From: Rhizomicrobium palustre
GTDB lineage: Bacteria; Pseudomonadota; Alphaproteobacteria; Micropepsales; Micropepsaceae
Direction of reading: 5' to 3'
Assembly: GCF_011761565.1 (NCBI RefSeq)
Contig: NZ_JAASRM010000001.1
Location: forward strand, 1,984,139 to 2,048,138
DNA length: 64,000 nucleotides
In this document: piece after piece, positions 1-8,070 of the stretch
How the letters are laid out: every line of letters begins with the position of its first letter
Numbering within the stretch: the stretch's first letter is position 1
Program-made: the position numbers and the translations under genes
The notes under the pieces: model-generated
Database searches by the model: none
What the model was told of the DNA's origin: nothing
The model's input: the letters and a program-made list of their open reading frames with translations, nothing else

Positions 1-1994
1 ATGTTGTCGGCGATTTCGCGGCGCTGGACGATGGTGAACTTGGTCTGAGCCTTGTTGGTGTATTCCCCAGCCTTGGCGACCATTTCCTTGATCTCGGCAG
101 GCGAGTAGGGATTTTCGGCCGCGATCTGAATGGCGGCGGATTTGCCGTCGCCAGCCGCGTTCACCGCGGTGGAGCCGCCGCGGGTGGCATCGCCGCCCGA
201 GTAGACATCCTTCAGCGTGGTCTCCAAGCCGTTCTCGACGATCAGCGTGCCCCATTTCGAGGTTTTGATACGGGGTTCGCTGTCCTTGATGATCGGGTTG
301 GAGTCATTGCCCAGCGCCATGATGACGAGATCAACCGCGATGGTCTCGGTCTGACCCGTCGCCACCGGCGAACGGCGACCGGAGGCATCGGGAGCGCCCA
401 GTTCCATGACGTCGAGGATGGCATGGCAGACCTTGTGATCGCCGCCCGAGACGAACTCGCGCGGGGACCGAAGGACGGCCAAGTTGATATCCTCTTCCAA
501 GGCATGGGCCAGCTCTTCCACGCGGGCCGGCATTTCCTTCTTGGTGCGGCGATAGACGATGGTGACATTCGCCCCCAGGCGCTTGGACGTGCGCGCCGCA
601 TCCATCGCGGTGTTGCCACCGCCGATGATGATGACGTTCTTGTCCTTCACGATGGGAAGCGGCGTCTCGTATTCGTCCAGACGCGCCTGCATGAGATTGA
701 CGCGGGTGAGGAACTCATTGGCGCTCATCACGCCATTGAGATGCTCGCCCGGGATGTTCATGAAGCGCGGCAGGCCGGCGCCGGTACCGACGAAGATGCG
801 ATAGAAACCGGCATCTTTCAGGTCCTGCAAGGTGGCCGTCTTGCCGACGACGAAGTTCTTCACGAACTTGCCGCCGAGACGGTTGATCTTGCCGACCACA
901 TTGTCGATCAGCGCGTTGGGCAGACGGAATTCAGGAATGCCGTAGCGCAAGACGCCGCCGAGGTCGTGAAAGGCCTCGAACACCGTCACCGGATAGCCTT
1001 CGACCGAGAGGAGGTAGGCGTTGATCAAACCGGCGGGACCGGAACCGACCACCGCGATTGGCGGCTTCTCGGCGCGAGCCCATGGCGTGACGTAGTCCTT
1101 CCACTCGTTCTCGTCGATGCCGTTCTTCTCTTCTTCCAGGCGCTGGCGTTCCGGCAGATACCATTCAAGCTGGCCGATTTCGATCGGCTGGCCTGAGATA
1201 TTGCAGACGCCTTGGCACTGGTGCTCTTGCGGGCAGACGCGGCCCGTCACGTTGGGCAGCGGGTTGAGCTGTTCGATCAGCTTCAAGGCATCCTTGAGTT
1301 TGCCTTGGCCCATGAGGTTGAGCAGATCCGGAATCTTGATGACCAGCGGGCAGCCGCCTTTTTTGCGGCCCTTGGCATCGAGACAGCCGGTCTGGCAGGG
1401 GCGGTCTTCGCACTGCTTGTCGCGCAGGACTTCAAGCCAGACGAAGAGGTCGACTTCGCGCATGGAGTAACCCAGCGCGCGATAGCCGAGATAACCCGTG
1501 GTCACCAGTTCGAAGTCGTTTTTGCGATCTTCGGCGGGGCGGACGTAGGGGTGAATGAAGTTTCCGCTCGGCCAGTTCTCCGACAAGCCCTTGAACATCG
1601 GGTATTTGTCGGAGAGATGCTTGTCGATCGCCTGGATGAACTTGCGCTTGAACTTGAGCGGAACCGCCCAGATGAACCGTTGCAGAATGGTCGACATTTC
1701 GTCGTCCTTCAGCAAGAGGTTCCACAGCACCTTGGTGAAGTCGGCGCCAAGTTCGTTCTGCTTGAACTCCCAGACAATCGCCGCCGTGCCGTCGTCAATG
1801 AAGACTTGGCGCAGAGACTTCGGATCGTTGAGGAGGCGCTTCCGCAGCAGCTGAAGCTGCTTTTGGAAGACCTGGAAGGCTTCTGTGCCTTCCAGCTCCT
1901 CGATCTGGGCTTCCGTCGTTTCGCGGGCCAGCGCTACCTGACGGTAGCGCGCAAGGTCCTCGCCGACGTTGTTTTTAATGGCCTCACTGCTCAT
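1..1994 (-). CDS. GltD-like FAD/NAD(P)H Fe-S oxidoreductase (3' end outside window)
   Basis: 664 codons are visible and the C-terminus lies beyond the window. The protein resembles the glutamate synthase small subunit and NfnB-type ferredoxin:NADP oxidoreductases. A long N-terminal part of about 180 residues without a recognised domain precedes the GltD-type cysteine-rich Fe-S region (CEDRPCQTGC near residue 195, CPQEHQCQGVC near 253). An FAD-binding GSGPAG motif follows near residue 315 and an NAD(P)-binding GGGNTAMDAA motif near 455. The ATG at 1992-1994 overlaps the end of nifJ, whose stop is at 1984-1986, so the two genes should be translationally coupled. With no glutamate synthase large subunit adjacent, the likely role is electron transfer between ferredoxin reduced by the PFOR and NADP(H); this is inferred from context. 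True glutamate synthase activity is less likely. Confidence 0.85.
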   Translation of the reverse strand, partial: MSSEAIKNNVGEDLARYRQVALARETTEAQIEELEGTEAFQVFQKQLQLLRKRLLNDPKSLRQVFIDDGTAAIVWEFKQNELGADFTKVLWNLLLKDDEMSTILQRFIWAVPLKFKRKFIQAIDKHLSDKYPMFKGLSENWPSGNFIHPYVRPAEDRKNDFELVTTGYLGYRALGYSMREVDLFVWLEVLRDKQCEDRPCQTGCLDAKGRKKGGCPLVIKIPDLLNLMGQGKLKDALKLIEQLNPLPNVTGRVCPQEHQCQGVCNISGQPIEIGQLEWYLPERQRLEEEKNGIDENEWKDYVTPWARAEKPPIAVVGSGPAGLINAYLLSVEGYPVTVFEAFHDLGGVLRYGIPEFRLPNALIDNVVGKINRLGGKFVKNFVVGKTATLQDLKDAGFYRIFVGTGAGLPRFMNIPGEHLNGVMSANEFLTRVNLMQARLDEYETPLPIVKDKNVIIIGGGNTAMDAARTSKRLGANVTIVYRRTKKEMPARVEELAHALEEDINLAVLRSPREFVSGGDHKVCHAILDVMELGAPDASGRRSPVATGQTETIAVDLVIMALGNDSNPIIKDSEPRIKTSKWGTLIVENGLETTLKDVYSGGDATRGGSTAVNAAGDGKSAAIQIAAENPYSPAEIKEMVAKAGEYTNKAQTKFTIVQRREIADN

Positions 1995-4900
1995 GAATGA
2001 TCTCCGCATCGCAATTGGCGGCGATACGCGCCAGCTTGGTCTTCAATTCGGCGCTCGGAGCCACCTTGGTTGCCGCGCCCGGGATGAGGTGCGCCACTTC
2101 CTTGGTTGAGCCATCGACCACCAGCTTGGTCTTTTCGAAGAGTTCAGGCAGTTCGGTGTAGCAGGTCTTGCAGTTGGTGCATTTGGACACGTCTTCGTCC
2201 ATCGCGACCACCGCGCCATTGGCCGGAGCTTCCGCCACCGCTGCCGCTGCCGCCGGAGCGCCGCCGCCATTGAGGGCAAAGCCGACACCGCCAGCCGCCG
2301 GAGCCTTGGAAGAGGCCGCAAGTTCGCTCATCGCGCGGGCAATGGAGTCGATCGCGTTTTCGCGGTCGTCCACCGCCGCCTTATAGCGGGCCTGCAGAGC
2401 TTCCAATTCCACCTTGTGACCAGCATCCAGCTTCTGGACGTTGACGCCCGCCAGATACTGCATGGTGCGCCAGTATTTGCGGCGTTCTTCCACCAGATGG
2501 ATGACCGTCTGGCTGACTTCCATCTTCACGAGCTCTTTCTTGTCGTTGACCGCATAGACGAACGGCACGACAGCGCTGCGCTCAGACACCGGCAGGTCGA
2601 TATATTCCACGACTGGAACCGCCGTCAGATTGGCAGCAAGCTTGCGGAACTGCTTCTTGAAGCGGGTTTCCGTACGCGCGAAGTCCGCCGGGGTGTAGGG
2701 GAGATCAAGAAGCTTGGTCTCGCCATTCTCGACATATTCGAGCGTGAAGGTCGCCCAGTCCTTTGTCGGTTCCGGATTGCCGTCGATGGAGAAGCGTGCG
2801 TGCAGGTCTGCACCTTTCCGGGGATCATGGATGAACACCGGGCTGATGCGGGCTTCCACCGCCATACGGGCATGTTCGCTGGCAGCAGCATCCGCAATGC
2901 CATGCTCGGCTTGGCAAGGCGTATAGACGTCCAGCAGCGACGGGCCGTCATTGTGGTTCAGGTATTCCATCACCGCATGCAGGAAGTGACCCTGCATCGC
3001 CGTGGCGGTCTGCACCACAAAGACATTGGGATGGAAGGCGGCGATCAGGCCGAGATCCTTGCGGTCTTCCTGCTTGCCCGCATGGGCCGCACCGAAGCGC
3101 GAAAGGTCCGAATCCTGACCAGTTAGCGACGAGGTAGAGGCCTGGCCGCCGGTGTTCGAATACACACCGGTGTTCAAGACCACGACCTTGATCGGGGTGG
3201 AGGTGGCGAGCACGCGCGACAGGGCACCGAAGCCGATGTCGTAGGTGGCGCCGTCACCGCCCATGGAGACGATGGTCGGGAGCAAGTTCAGTTCTTCGGT
3301 GGTGAACTGGTTCCAGCCGAAGGTGCGGAAGAACTTGTCATGGACCTGCGGGTCATACTCGTCTTCCAGTTCCAGCTTCGCCGTGCGGAGCGCGATCACG
3401 TCCGTGGTGGCTTCCTGGGCAATACCTTCAAAGATGCCCTTGGCAACAGCCGGGGTGTCCTGGAACAGGCTGTTCACCCAGGGATCGTTGTAGGGGTTGA
3501 AGGGGAAGGTCGAAGCATAAACGCTCGAGCAGCCGGTCGCATTGGCGATGACGGTCGAGGCAGGGCCATTGCCGGTCGGGCCGCTTTCGAGATTGAAGAG
3601 GCGCTTTTCGAGCGTCTTGATCGTCTTCTCGATGCGGGCGGCGCGGGCGGGTTCGTCCACCGAGGCAAGCTTGGCGGTCAGTTTCGCCAGGATGGCCTCA
3701 ACTTCCTTGGTGTGCTCTTTGCGGCGGCGTTCCTGGATCGCCCGATTGGTCGAGGTCACAAGGCGGATCGCCGTCACTTCACCGCAACCGCGGCAGCCGC
3801 CATGGCCGCCCGTCGTGGCGTAGTAGTTGTTACGGTCCAGCATCAGCCGCTTGATTTCACCATCGGGCTTGGTGGCGCTTTCGGTGAAGCGAGCGGGCGT
3901 GTTGGGCGTACGGCTGAGGAATTCGAAGCGGGTCTGGAGGTTTTCCAAGAGCGCTTCGTCCTGATGCTTGGTGACCAGCGCGTTCGGTCCGCAGACTTCC
4001 ACGCATTCCTGGCAGCCAGAGCACTTCCACGGATCGATGGACACGGAATAAAGCCCACCCGCACCCGGGCTCGTCTTTTCCATGGCATCGAAGAAGGGAC
4101 GGGTCCGCGCCACCGGGAAGACCGAAAGGGCGGTCGCCAGCTTGCCGAGGTTCTTCTTCAGGATGGCATTGTCCGTGCCGAGGGCTTCGACAGCCTGCGC
4201 CACGACGTCGTGGAGCGCCGGCGAGCCTTTGGCCTGGCGATAGGTCTCGCGCACCGCATCCGACAGGGCCGGGATCTGCTCTTTGATGGCATCGATCTGC
4301 GCGGGCGCAAGGTCGAGCTGGCGCACTGCCGTGTTGAGCAGGTCGCGGATGTCATGCACGGTGTTCGGGATCGCCGCATCCGGGCAAACCAGGGTGCATT
4401 CCATGCAGCCGGTGCAGAGTTCGGCGTTGAACAGGGGCACTTCACGGCGGAAGAGGCCCTTATCCTTGGCCGCGGCGCTGCCGGCGGGCAGGAACATGCC
4501 GGTACCCGGCAGAACCGGCGCTTCGCCGATGGTGCCATCGCGGAACGGTTTCGCCACCATATCCTCGAAATACTCATGGTCGAGGAAGTTGGAGGAGGCC
4601 GCCGGGCGGTTCGCCTTGCACAGGCTGGCCGAGATCGCATTGGTCTTGGTGCTGACCTGCACCGGGGCCTTTTCGGCTTCGAGGAATTCCGGCTTGGTGT
4701 AGTCCACCTTCTGGGTCGCCTCGAAGGCTTCCTTGATGACGGTGAGGTTGCCTTCGACAACCGCCGCACCCTTGGCGCCGAACTTCTTCTGCAAATCCTT
4801 GCGGATCTTCTCGAGCATGGCTTCTTCCGAAGCGTCCGCCACGATGCGATCGACATGGCCGCAAACCGCGCCGATGAAGGCGATGCCCATCATGCGGGTT

Positions 4901-6948
4901 TCGAGTTCCGGGGTCGGGGCATGGGGCTTGGCGACCTTGAAGCCGTCGATGACGAAGAATTTGATCTTCTTGTCACGGATGGTCTTACGGGCCGCGGCCG
5001 GCAGTTCCGCCCAGACTTCCAGCGGCGAATGCTCGGACTGCAGGATGAAGGTGCCGCCCTCGACAATGCCGCGCAGAGGATTGGAATGCGCGAACACCTT
5101 GTGGTCAGGGGAGACGACGATTTCGACATCCTCGATTTCGGCGTTGGATTGCAACACCGTCTCGGGGCTGAGGGTGATGTAGTAGTTGGTCGGCGCACCC
5201 GATTTTTCCGAGCCGTATTTCGGCGCGGCCTTGGAGTGCAGTTCCAGCACGGAAGCCAGAATATCCGTCAGGAGCTTGCCAGTAGCCATGGTGCCGTAGC
5301 CGCCCACAGAGTGGAAGCGGATGCGGAAGGCGCCCGGGGGCAACAGGTTCGGGTTGGCTTCGGTCTCGAGCTGCATCAGCTCGGTTTCCGGATAAGCTGC
5401 TTTAAGCTTTTCCTGGAGAGCGGCGATGCGCGGGGTCGGGTTCTTGGAGAAGAAGTTCGAACCCAGATAGATGAACGGCGCGTTCTTGGTTTCCATATTC
5501 TTGAACGCGGCGATCAGATGGCGGGGCTGCACGTCATGGGCGCCAAGGCCGAAGATGGCCGTGGTGAATTTGGGCAGCTTGTCGATGGCCGGGATGCCTT
5601 CATGGCGCGGACCAGCGGCATTTTCGACGCCCTTGAACATCGCCTGGGTCACGAAGGTGGTCAGCGCGGTGACGTCCGAGCGTTCCAGGATGGTGACGGC
5701 CTTCTTGCCTTTAAGAGCGGCGACGATTTCGGCTTCCGGGAAGGGCTGAAGGAGCTTCACGGAGATGACGCCGACCTTCTTGCCCTGGCTGCGCAGATAT
5801 TTCGCAACCGCCAGCGCATCGTCGGTGCCCGAACCGAGGCCGACCATGACGTTTTCCGCGTCTTCGCAGAAATAGGTTTTGATCGGAGCGTATTCGCGGC
5901 CCGTCAGCTTGGTGTATTCGGCCATGGCTTCGCGCACGAATTTCGGCACGTCGCGGACGAAGTGGGTGCGATGGTCAGCGGAACCGGCCTGGAAGTCGGG
6001 CTGGTTCTGCACCGCGCCGGTCAGGCCCGGATTGTGGATGTCGACCAGCGAGGGAACGCGCTGGCGGGTGCCCTTCTCATAGGCGTTGACCCACTGGCGC
6101 TTGAACTGCGCCTGGAGCTCTTCCGGCACGAATTCGAGGACCTTGGAGACGAGCTTGCCGTCATTGTCCTTCTCGATCGCGTCAGCATTCTTGTCGAGGA
6201 AGGCTACCAGGCTCTTATAGCCGTCCACCGCGAAATCGGCTTCGTGCTTGGCAAGGTACTGCTTGACCTGCCAGACGCGGCCCTTGGCGCCGAACAGCAT
6301 TTCCTGCGCCACGGTCGGGCAGGGGATGCGGTCCTGGGGATCGCCGAGGAACTCTTTGATGAGTTCTTTTTCCGGCATCAAGGTTTCGGACAGCATGTGG
6401 CTGGTGGTGAAGCCGTCCATCGTGTTGGTGACGGGGATCAGCGAGTTGGCGCTGACTTTATAAGAGATCACCGCAAGGTCGGCCGCTTCCTGGGGATTGG
6501 AGCCGAACAGGATGGTGTAGCCGGACTGCAGAAGGGCATAGACGTCGTCATGGCCCGCCATCACGTTCAGCGAATGCTTGGAGACGACGCGGGCCGCGCA
6601 TTGCAGCACGAAACCGCCGACGCGTTTGCCGACGGTGACATAGTGGGATTCGATGCCGTACAGGATGCCCTGGCTAGACGAGGCGTTGGAAATGTACTTG
6701 CCGCCCGTCAATGCCGCGCCCAGCGCGCCCGATTGGGCGGAGTGCTCACCTTCCGGCTCGAAGAAGAAGGGGTGCTTGCCCCATACGTTCACGCCGCCTT
6801 GGGCCCGGAAAGCCTCATAGAGTTCCGCAATTTCCGTGGACGGAGTGATCGGGTAGCCGATAACGCCGCCGCACACATTGCCCATGACTTCGGCTACGGC
6901 GCCGTTACCGTGAATGACTGTAGGTGTACCTGGATATTTTACGTTCAT
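1984..6948 (-). CDS. nifJ: NifJ-type pyruvate:ferredoxin (2-oxoacid) oxidoreductase, extended form
   Basis: This cytoplasmic enzyme oxidatively decarboxylates pyruvate, or a related 2-oxoacid, to acetyl-CoA and reduces ferredoxin. In order it shows the alpha domain (GYPITPSTE near residue 32; SNASSSQG near 88), the gamma domain (FHSVGGYGTMATGKLL near 545), two 4Fe-4S motifs (CTGCMECTLVCP near 845, CSGCQECVEVCG near 977), the TPP domain (GHGGCRGCGE near 1047, GDGATYDIG near 1230, NTGVYSNTGGQ near 1256), and a C-terminal single-cluster ferredoxin-like domain (CTNCKTC near 1588 with a final Cys near the end). At 1654 residues it is much longer than the roughly 1200 typical of NifJ. I chose the ATG at 6948 because it has a GGCGGA-like ribosome site. 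The longer in-frame start at 7077 would add about 43 unconserved residues and lies upstream of the transcription start implied by the FNR-like box. It is coupled to the GltD-like gene. Confidence 0.93.
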   Translation of the reverse strand: MNVKYPGTPTVIHGNGAVAEVMGNVCGGVIGYPITPSTEIAELYEAFRAQGGVNVWGKHPFFFEPEGEHSAQSGALGAALTGGKYISNASSSQGILYGIESHYVTVGKRVGGFVLQCAARVVSKHSLNVMAGHDDVYALLQSGYTILFGSNPQEAADLAVISYKVSANSLIPVTNTMDGFTTSHMLSETLMPEKELIKEFLGDPQDRIPCPTVAQEMLFGAKGRVWQVKQYLAKHEADFAVDGYKSLVAFLDKNADAIEKDNDGKLVSKVLEFVPEELQAQFKRQWVNAYEKGTRQRVPSLVDIHNPGLTGAVQNQPDFQAGSADHRTHFVRDVPKFVREAMAEYTKLTGREYAPIKTYFCEDAENVMVGLGSGTDDALAVAKYLRSQGKKVGVISVKLLQPFPEAEIVAALKGKKAVTILERSDVTALTTFVTQAMFKGVENAAGPRHEGIPAIDKLPKFTTAIFGLGAHDVQPRHLIAAFKNMETKNAPFIYLGSNFFSKNPTPRIAALQEKLKAAYPETELMQLETEANPNLLPPGAFRIRFHSVGGYGTMATGKLLTDILASVLELHSKAAPKYGSEKSGAPTNYYITLSPETVLQSNAEIEDVEIVVSPDHKVFAHSNPLRGIVEGGTFILQSEHSPLEVWAELPAAARKTIRDKKIKFFVIDGFKVAKPHAPTPELETRMMGIAFIGAVCGHVDRIVADASEEAMLEKIRKDLQKKFGAKGAAVVEGNLTVIKEAFEATQKVDYTKPEFLEAEKAPVQVSTKTNAISASLCKANRPAASSNFLDHEYFEDMVAKPFRDGTIGEAPVLPGTGMFLPAGSAAAKDKGLFRREVPLFNAELCTGCMECTLVCPDAAIPNTVHDIRDLLNTAVRQLDLAPAQIDAIKEQIPALSDAVRETYRQAKGSPALHDVVAQAVEALGTDNAILKKNLGKLATALSVFPVARTRPFFDAMEKTSPGAGGLYSVSIDPWKCSGCQECVEVCGPNALVTKHQDEALLENLQTRFEFLSRTPNTPARFTESATKPDGEIKRLMLDRNNYYATTGGHGGCRGCGEVTAIRLVTSTNRAIQERRRKEHTKEVEAILAKLTAKLASVDEPARAARIEKTIKTLEKRLFNLESGPTGNGPASTVIANATGCSSVYASTFPFNPYNDPWVNSLFQDTPAVAKGIFEGIAQEATTDVIALRTAKLELEDEYDPQVHDKFFRTFGWNQFTTEELNLLPTIVSMGGDGATYDIGFGALSRVLATSTPIKVVVLNTGVYSNTGGQASTSSLTGQDSDLSRFGAAHAGKQEDRKDLGLIAAFHPNVFVVQTATAMQGHFLHAVMEYLNHNDGPSLLDVYTPCQAEHGIADAAASEHARMAVEARISPVFIHDPRKGADLHARFSIDGNPEPTKDWATFTLEYVENGETKLLDLPYTPADFARTETRFKKQFRKLAANLTAVPVVEYIDLPVSERSAVVPFVYAVNDKKELVKMEVSQTVIHLVEERRKYWRTMQYLAGVNVQKLDAGHKVELEALQARYKAAVDDRENAIDSIARAMSELAASSKAPAAGGVGFALNGGGAPAAAAAVAEAPANGAVVAMDEDVSKCTNCKTCYTELPELFEKTKLVVDGSTKEVAHLIPGAATKVAPSAELKTKLARIAANCDAEIIHEQ

Positions 6949-7088
6949 GTTTTCCGCCCATTGCTTGTACGTTGATCGCACTATGGCGCGCCGAATAAGC
7001 GCACTTGTTGTTGTTGCTAAAGCCGCGCTCGTCTGCGAAATCGCGGTCAGCGATGTTCGCACCTTGCACTCCGGCATCGCCCCCGAAC

Positions 7089-7102
7089 ATGATTTGGATC
7101 AA
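7089..7102 (-). promoter_or_regulatory. Candidate FNR/FixK-type box upstream of nifJ
   Basis: On the minus strand the site reads TTGATCCAAATCAT, one base off the FNR consensus TTGAT-N4-ATCAA. Its centre lies about 147 bases before the chosen nifJ start. If it works as a class II site centred near -41.5, transcription would begin near 7054, leaving a leader of about 105 bases. Anaerobic activation of a PFOR would make biological sense. A single site with one mismatch could be chance. Confidence 0.5.
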
Positions 7103-7261
7103 GTTTCTCTCCTGGGCACCGGCGCTAAAAAATTTGCGGCCAGAAAAAGGCGATAAACTTGTGATGGTTATTGGGGAATAGTGCGTAAACGCGCAGCGGT
7201 GAGACGCAAAGGCGCACCGCGAATGCTGCTACAGATTCGTGACAGGATTGTAAGGCAGATC

Positions 7262-7297
7262 AGCAAAAGAAGTATGCAATGCACTTCTTTGTTTGCT
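7262..7297. repeat. Bulged inverted repeat (hairpin) in nifJ upstream region
   Basis: AGCAAA followed by AGAAGT is mirrored by ACTTCT and, after a three-base bulge, TTTGCT around a nine-base loop. It would fold into a 12-pair hairpin. There is no T-run after it on either strand, so it does not look like an intrinsic terminator. Its role is unknown; it may be an operator or part of a small RNA. Confidence 0.45.
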
Positions 7298-7493
7298 CCA
7301 CTAACTATCTGTGTTTGAGCTTCACCCGCATCTGCCGCTGCTCTGCAGCGTGAAATCGTGCTGCTTCGCAGCATGGGTGGTCGGCGGGTGCGCTAACCGA
7401 GCAGTCAAGCCCGTGCATCCAAAAGAGCTGTACCTCTTCGCCGTTGAATCCATAAGAAGATCAGACGGAATGGGCGGTATTGATAAAGGCGCC

Positions 7494-7535
7494 AAAAGAA
7501 AACGGCGACGGTCGCTTTCGCCACCGCCGCCGTTT
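7494..7535 (-). terminator. Rho-independent terminator of the small gene at 7562-7795
   Basis: Reading the minus strand, a 13-base arm (AAACGGCGGCGGT) pairs with ACCGTCGCCGTTT around a 10-base loop, with one mismatch, and is followed by TCTTTT. It starts 26 bases after the stop codon at 7562-7564. Confidence 0.8.
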
Positions 7536-7561
7536 CTCGGCCGCCAGGATTGGAGGAGAGG

Positions 7562-7795
7562 TTAGGAGTGAGGGGCGAACTTGAGGGGGGTGAAGTTGCC
7601 CTCATCCTGGCTGGTCCGGGGTTCTGCCGGCGGGGCCACGCGATAGGCCGCCGCAATCACGAGGTCGTCGCGTTCGCGCCAAAGGGTAAGGCCGCGTTCA
7701 CGCGCCAGAGCCGAGCGGCGCGGAGTTGTGCTGCGGTTCTGAGCCCGCTGCCTCGGAACGCCTTCACGGAAAATCACGCGGATCAAGGTACCCAT
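7562..7795 (-). CDS. Small basic hypothetical protein (77 aa)
   Basis: I do not recognise this family. The predicted product is 77 residues, rich in Arg in its first half, with no membrane segment or cysteine. The main support for a real gene is the strong intrinsic terminator 26 bases after the stop, oriented for this strand and not explained by any other gene. No good Shine-Dalgarno sequence precedes the ATG at 7793-7795. A conserved small protein is possible; so is the 3' part of a small RNA that merely contains an open frame. Confidence 0.5.
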   Translation of the reverse strand: MGTLIRVIFREGVPRQRAQNRSTTPRRSALARERGLTLWRERDDLVIAAAYRVAPPAEPRTSQDEGNFTPLKFAPHS

Positions 7796-8070
7796 TTGGA
7801 CTCACGAACCTTGTTGTTTCTGGAGATGATGAAACGCGAATGGAGCCGCGCTTGCTATGCGGATTGTCCCCTATTCCGCTGCGTTACCCCTGGTAACAAG
7901 GGTCGGTATTTAGCCGCATAAGCGCTTCTCCCGATCAGTATTTGCACGTTCAGTTATCCAATTTTTCATCGCAGATACGCGTGCGCGAGGGCGGCTTTGC
8001 GCTTCACAGATGCCAGTCTTCGGCTCTAGGGTTTGGCGATACCTTCCTGCCGCTTTCACAAGGATTTTCC

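Larger units (their letters stand above)
6949..7561. other. Intergenic region upstream of nifJ
   Basis: No convincing coding frame is visible. The stretch holds an FNR-like box at 7089-7102, a bulged inverted repeat at 7262-7297 and a terminator at 7494-7535 serving the minus-strand gene upstream of it. Small open frames on both strands lack ribosome sites and family resemblance. Confidence 0.6.

Noticed and set aside
3340-6975. 1211-codon plus-strand open frame opposite nifJ
   Set aside because: It is the antisense shadow of a strongly codon-biased, recognisable enzyme; its translation shows no family features and has the His/Arg/Gly-rich look of reverse-strand GC frames.
7311-7921. Plus-strand frames in the nifJ-M16 gap
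   Set aside because: Low-quality composition, no Shine-Dalgarno sequence, and they run over the terminator of the minus-strand gene.
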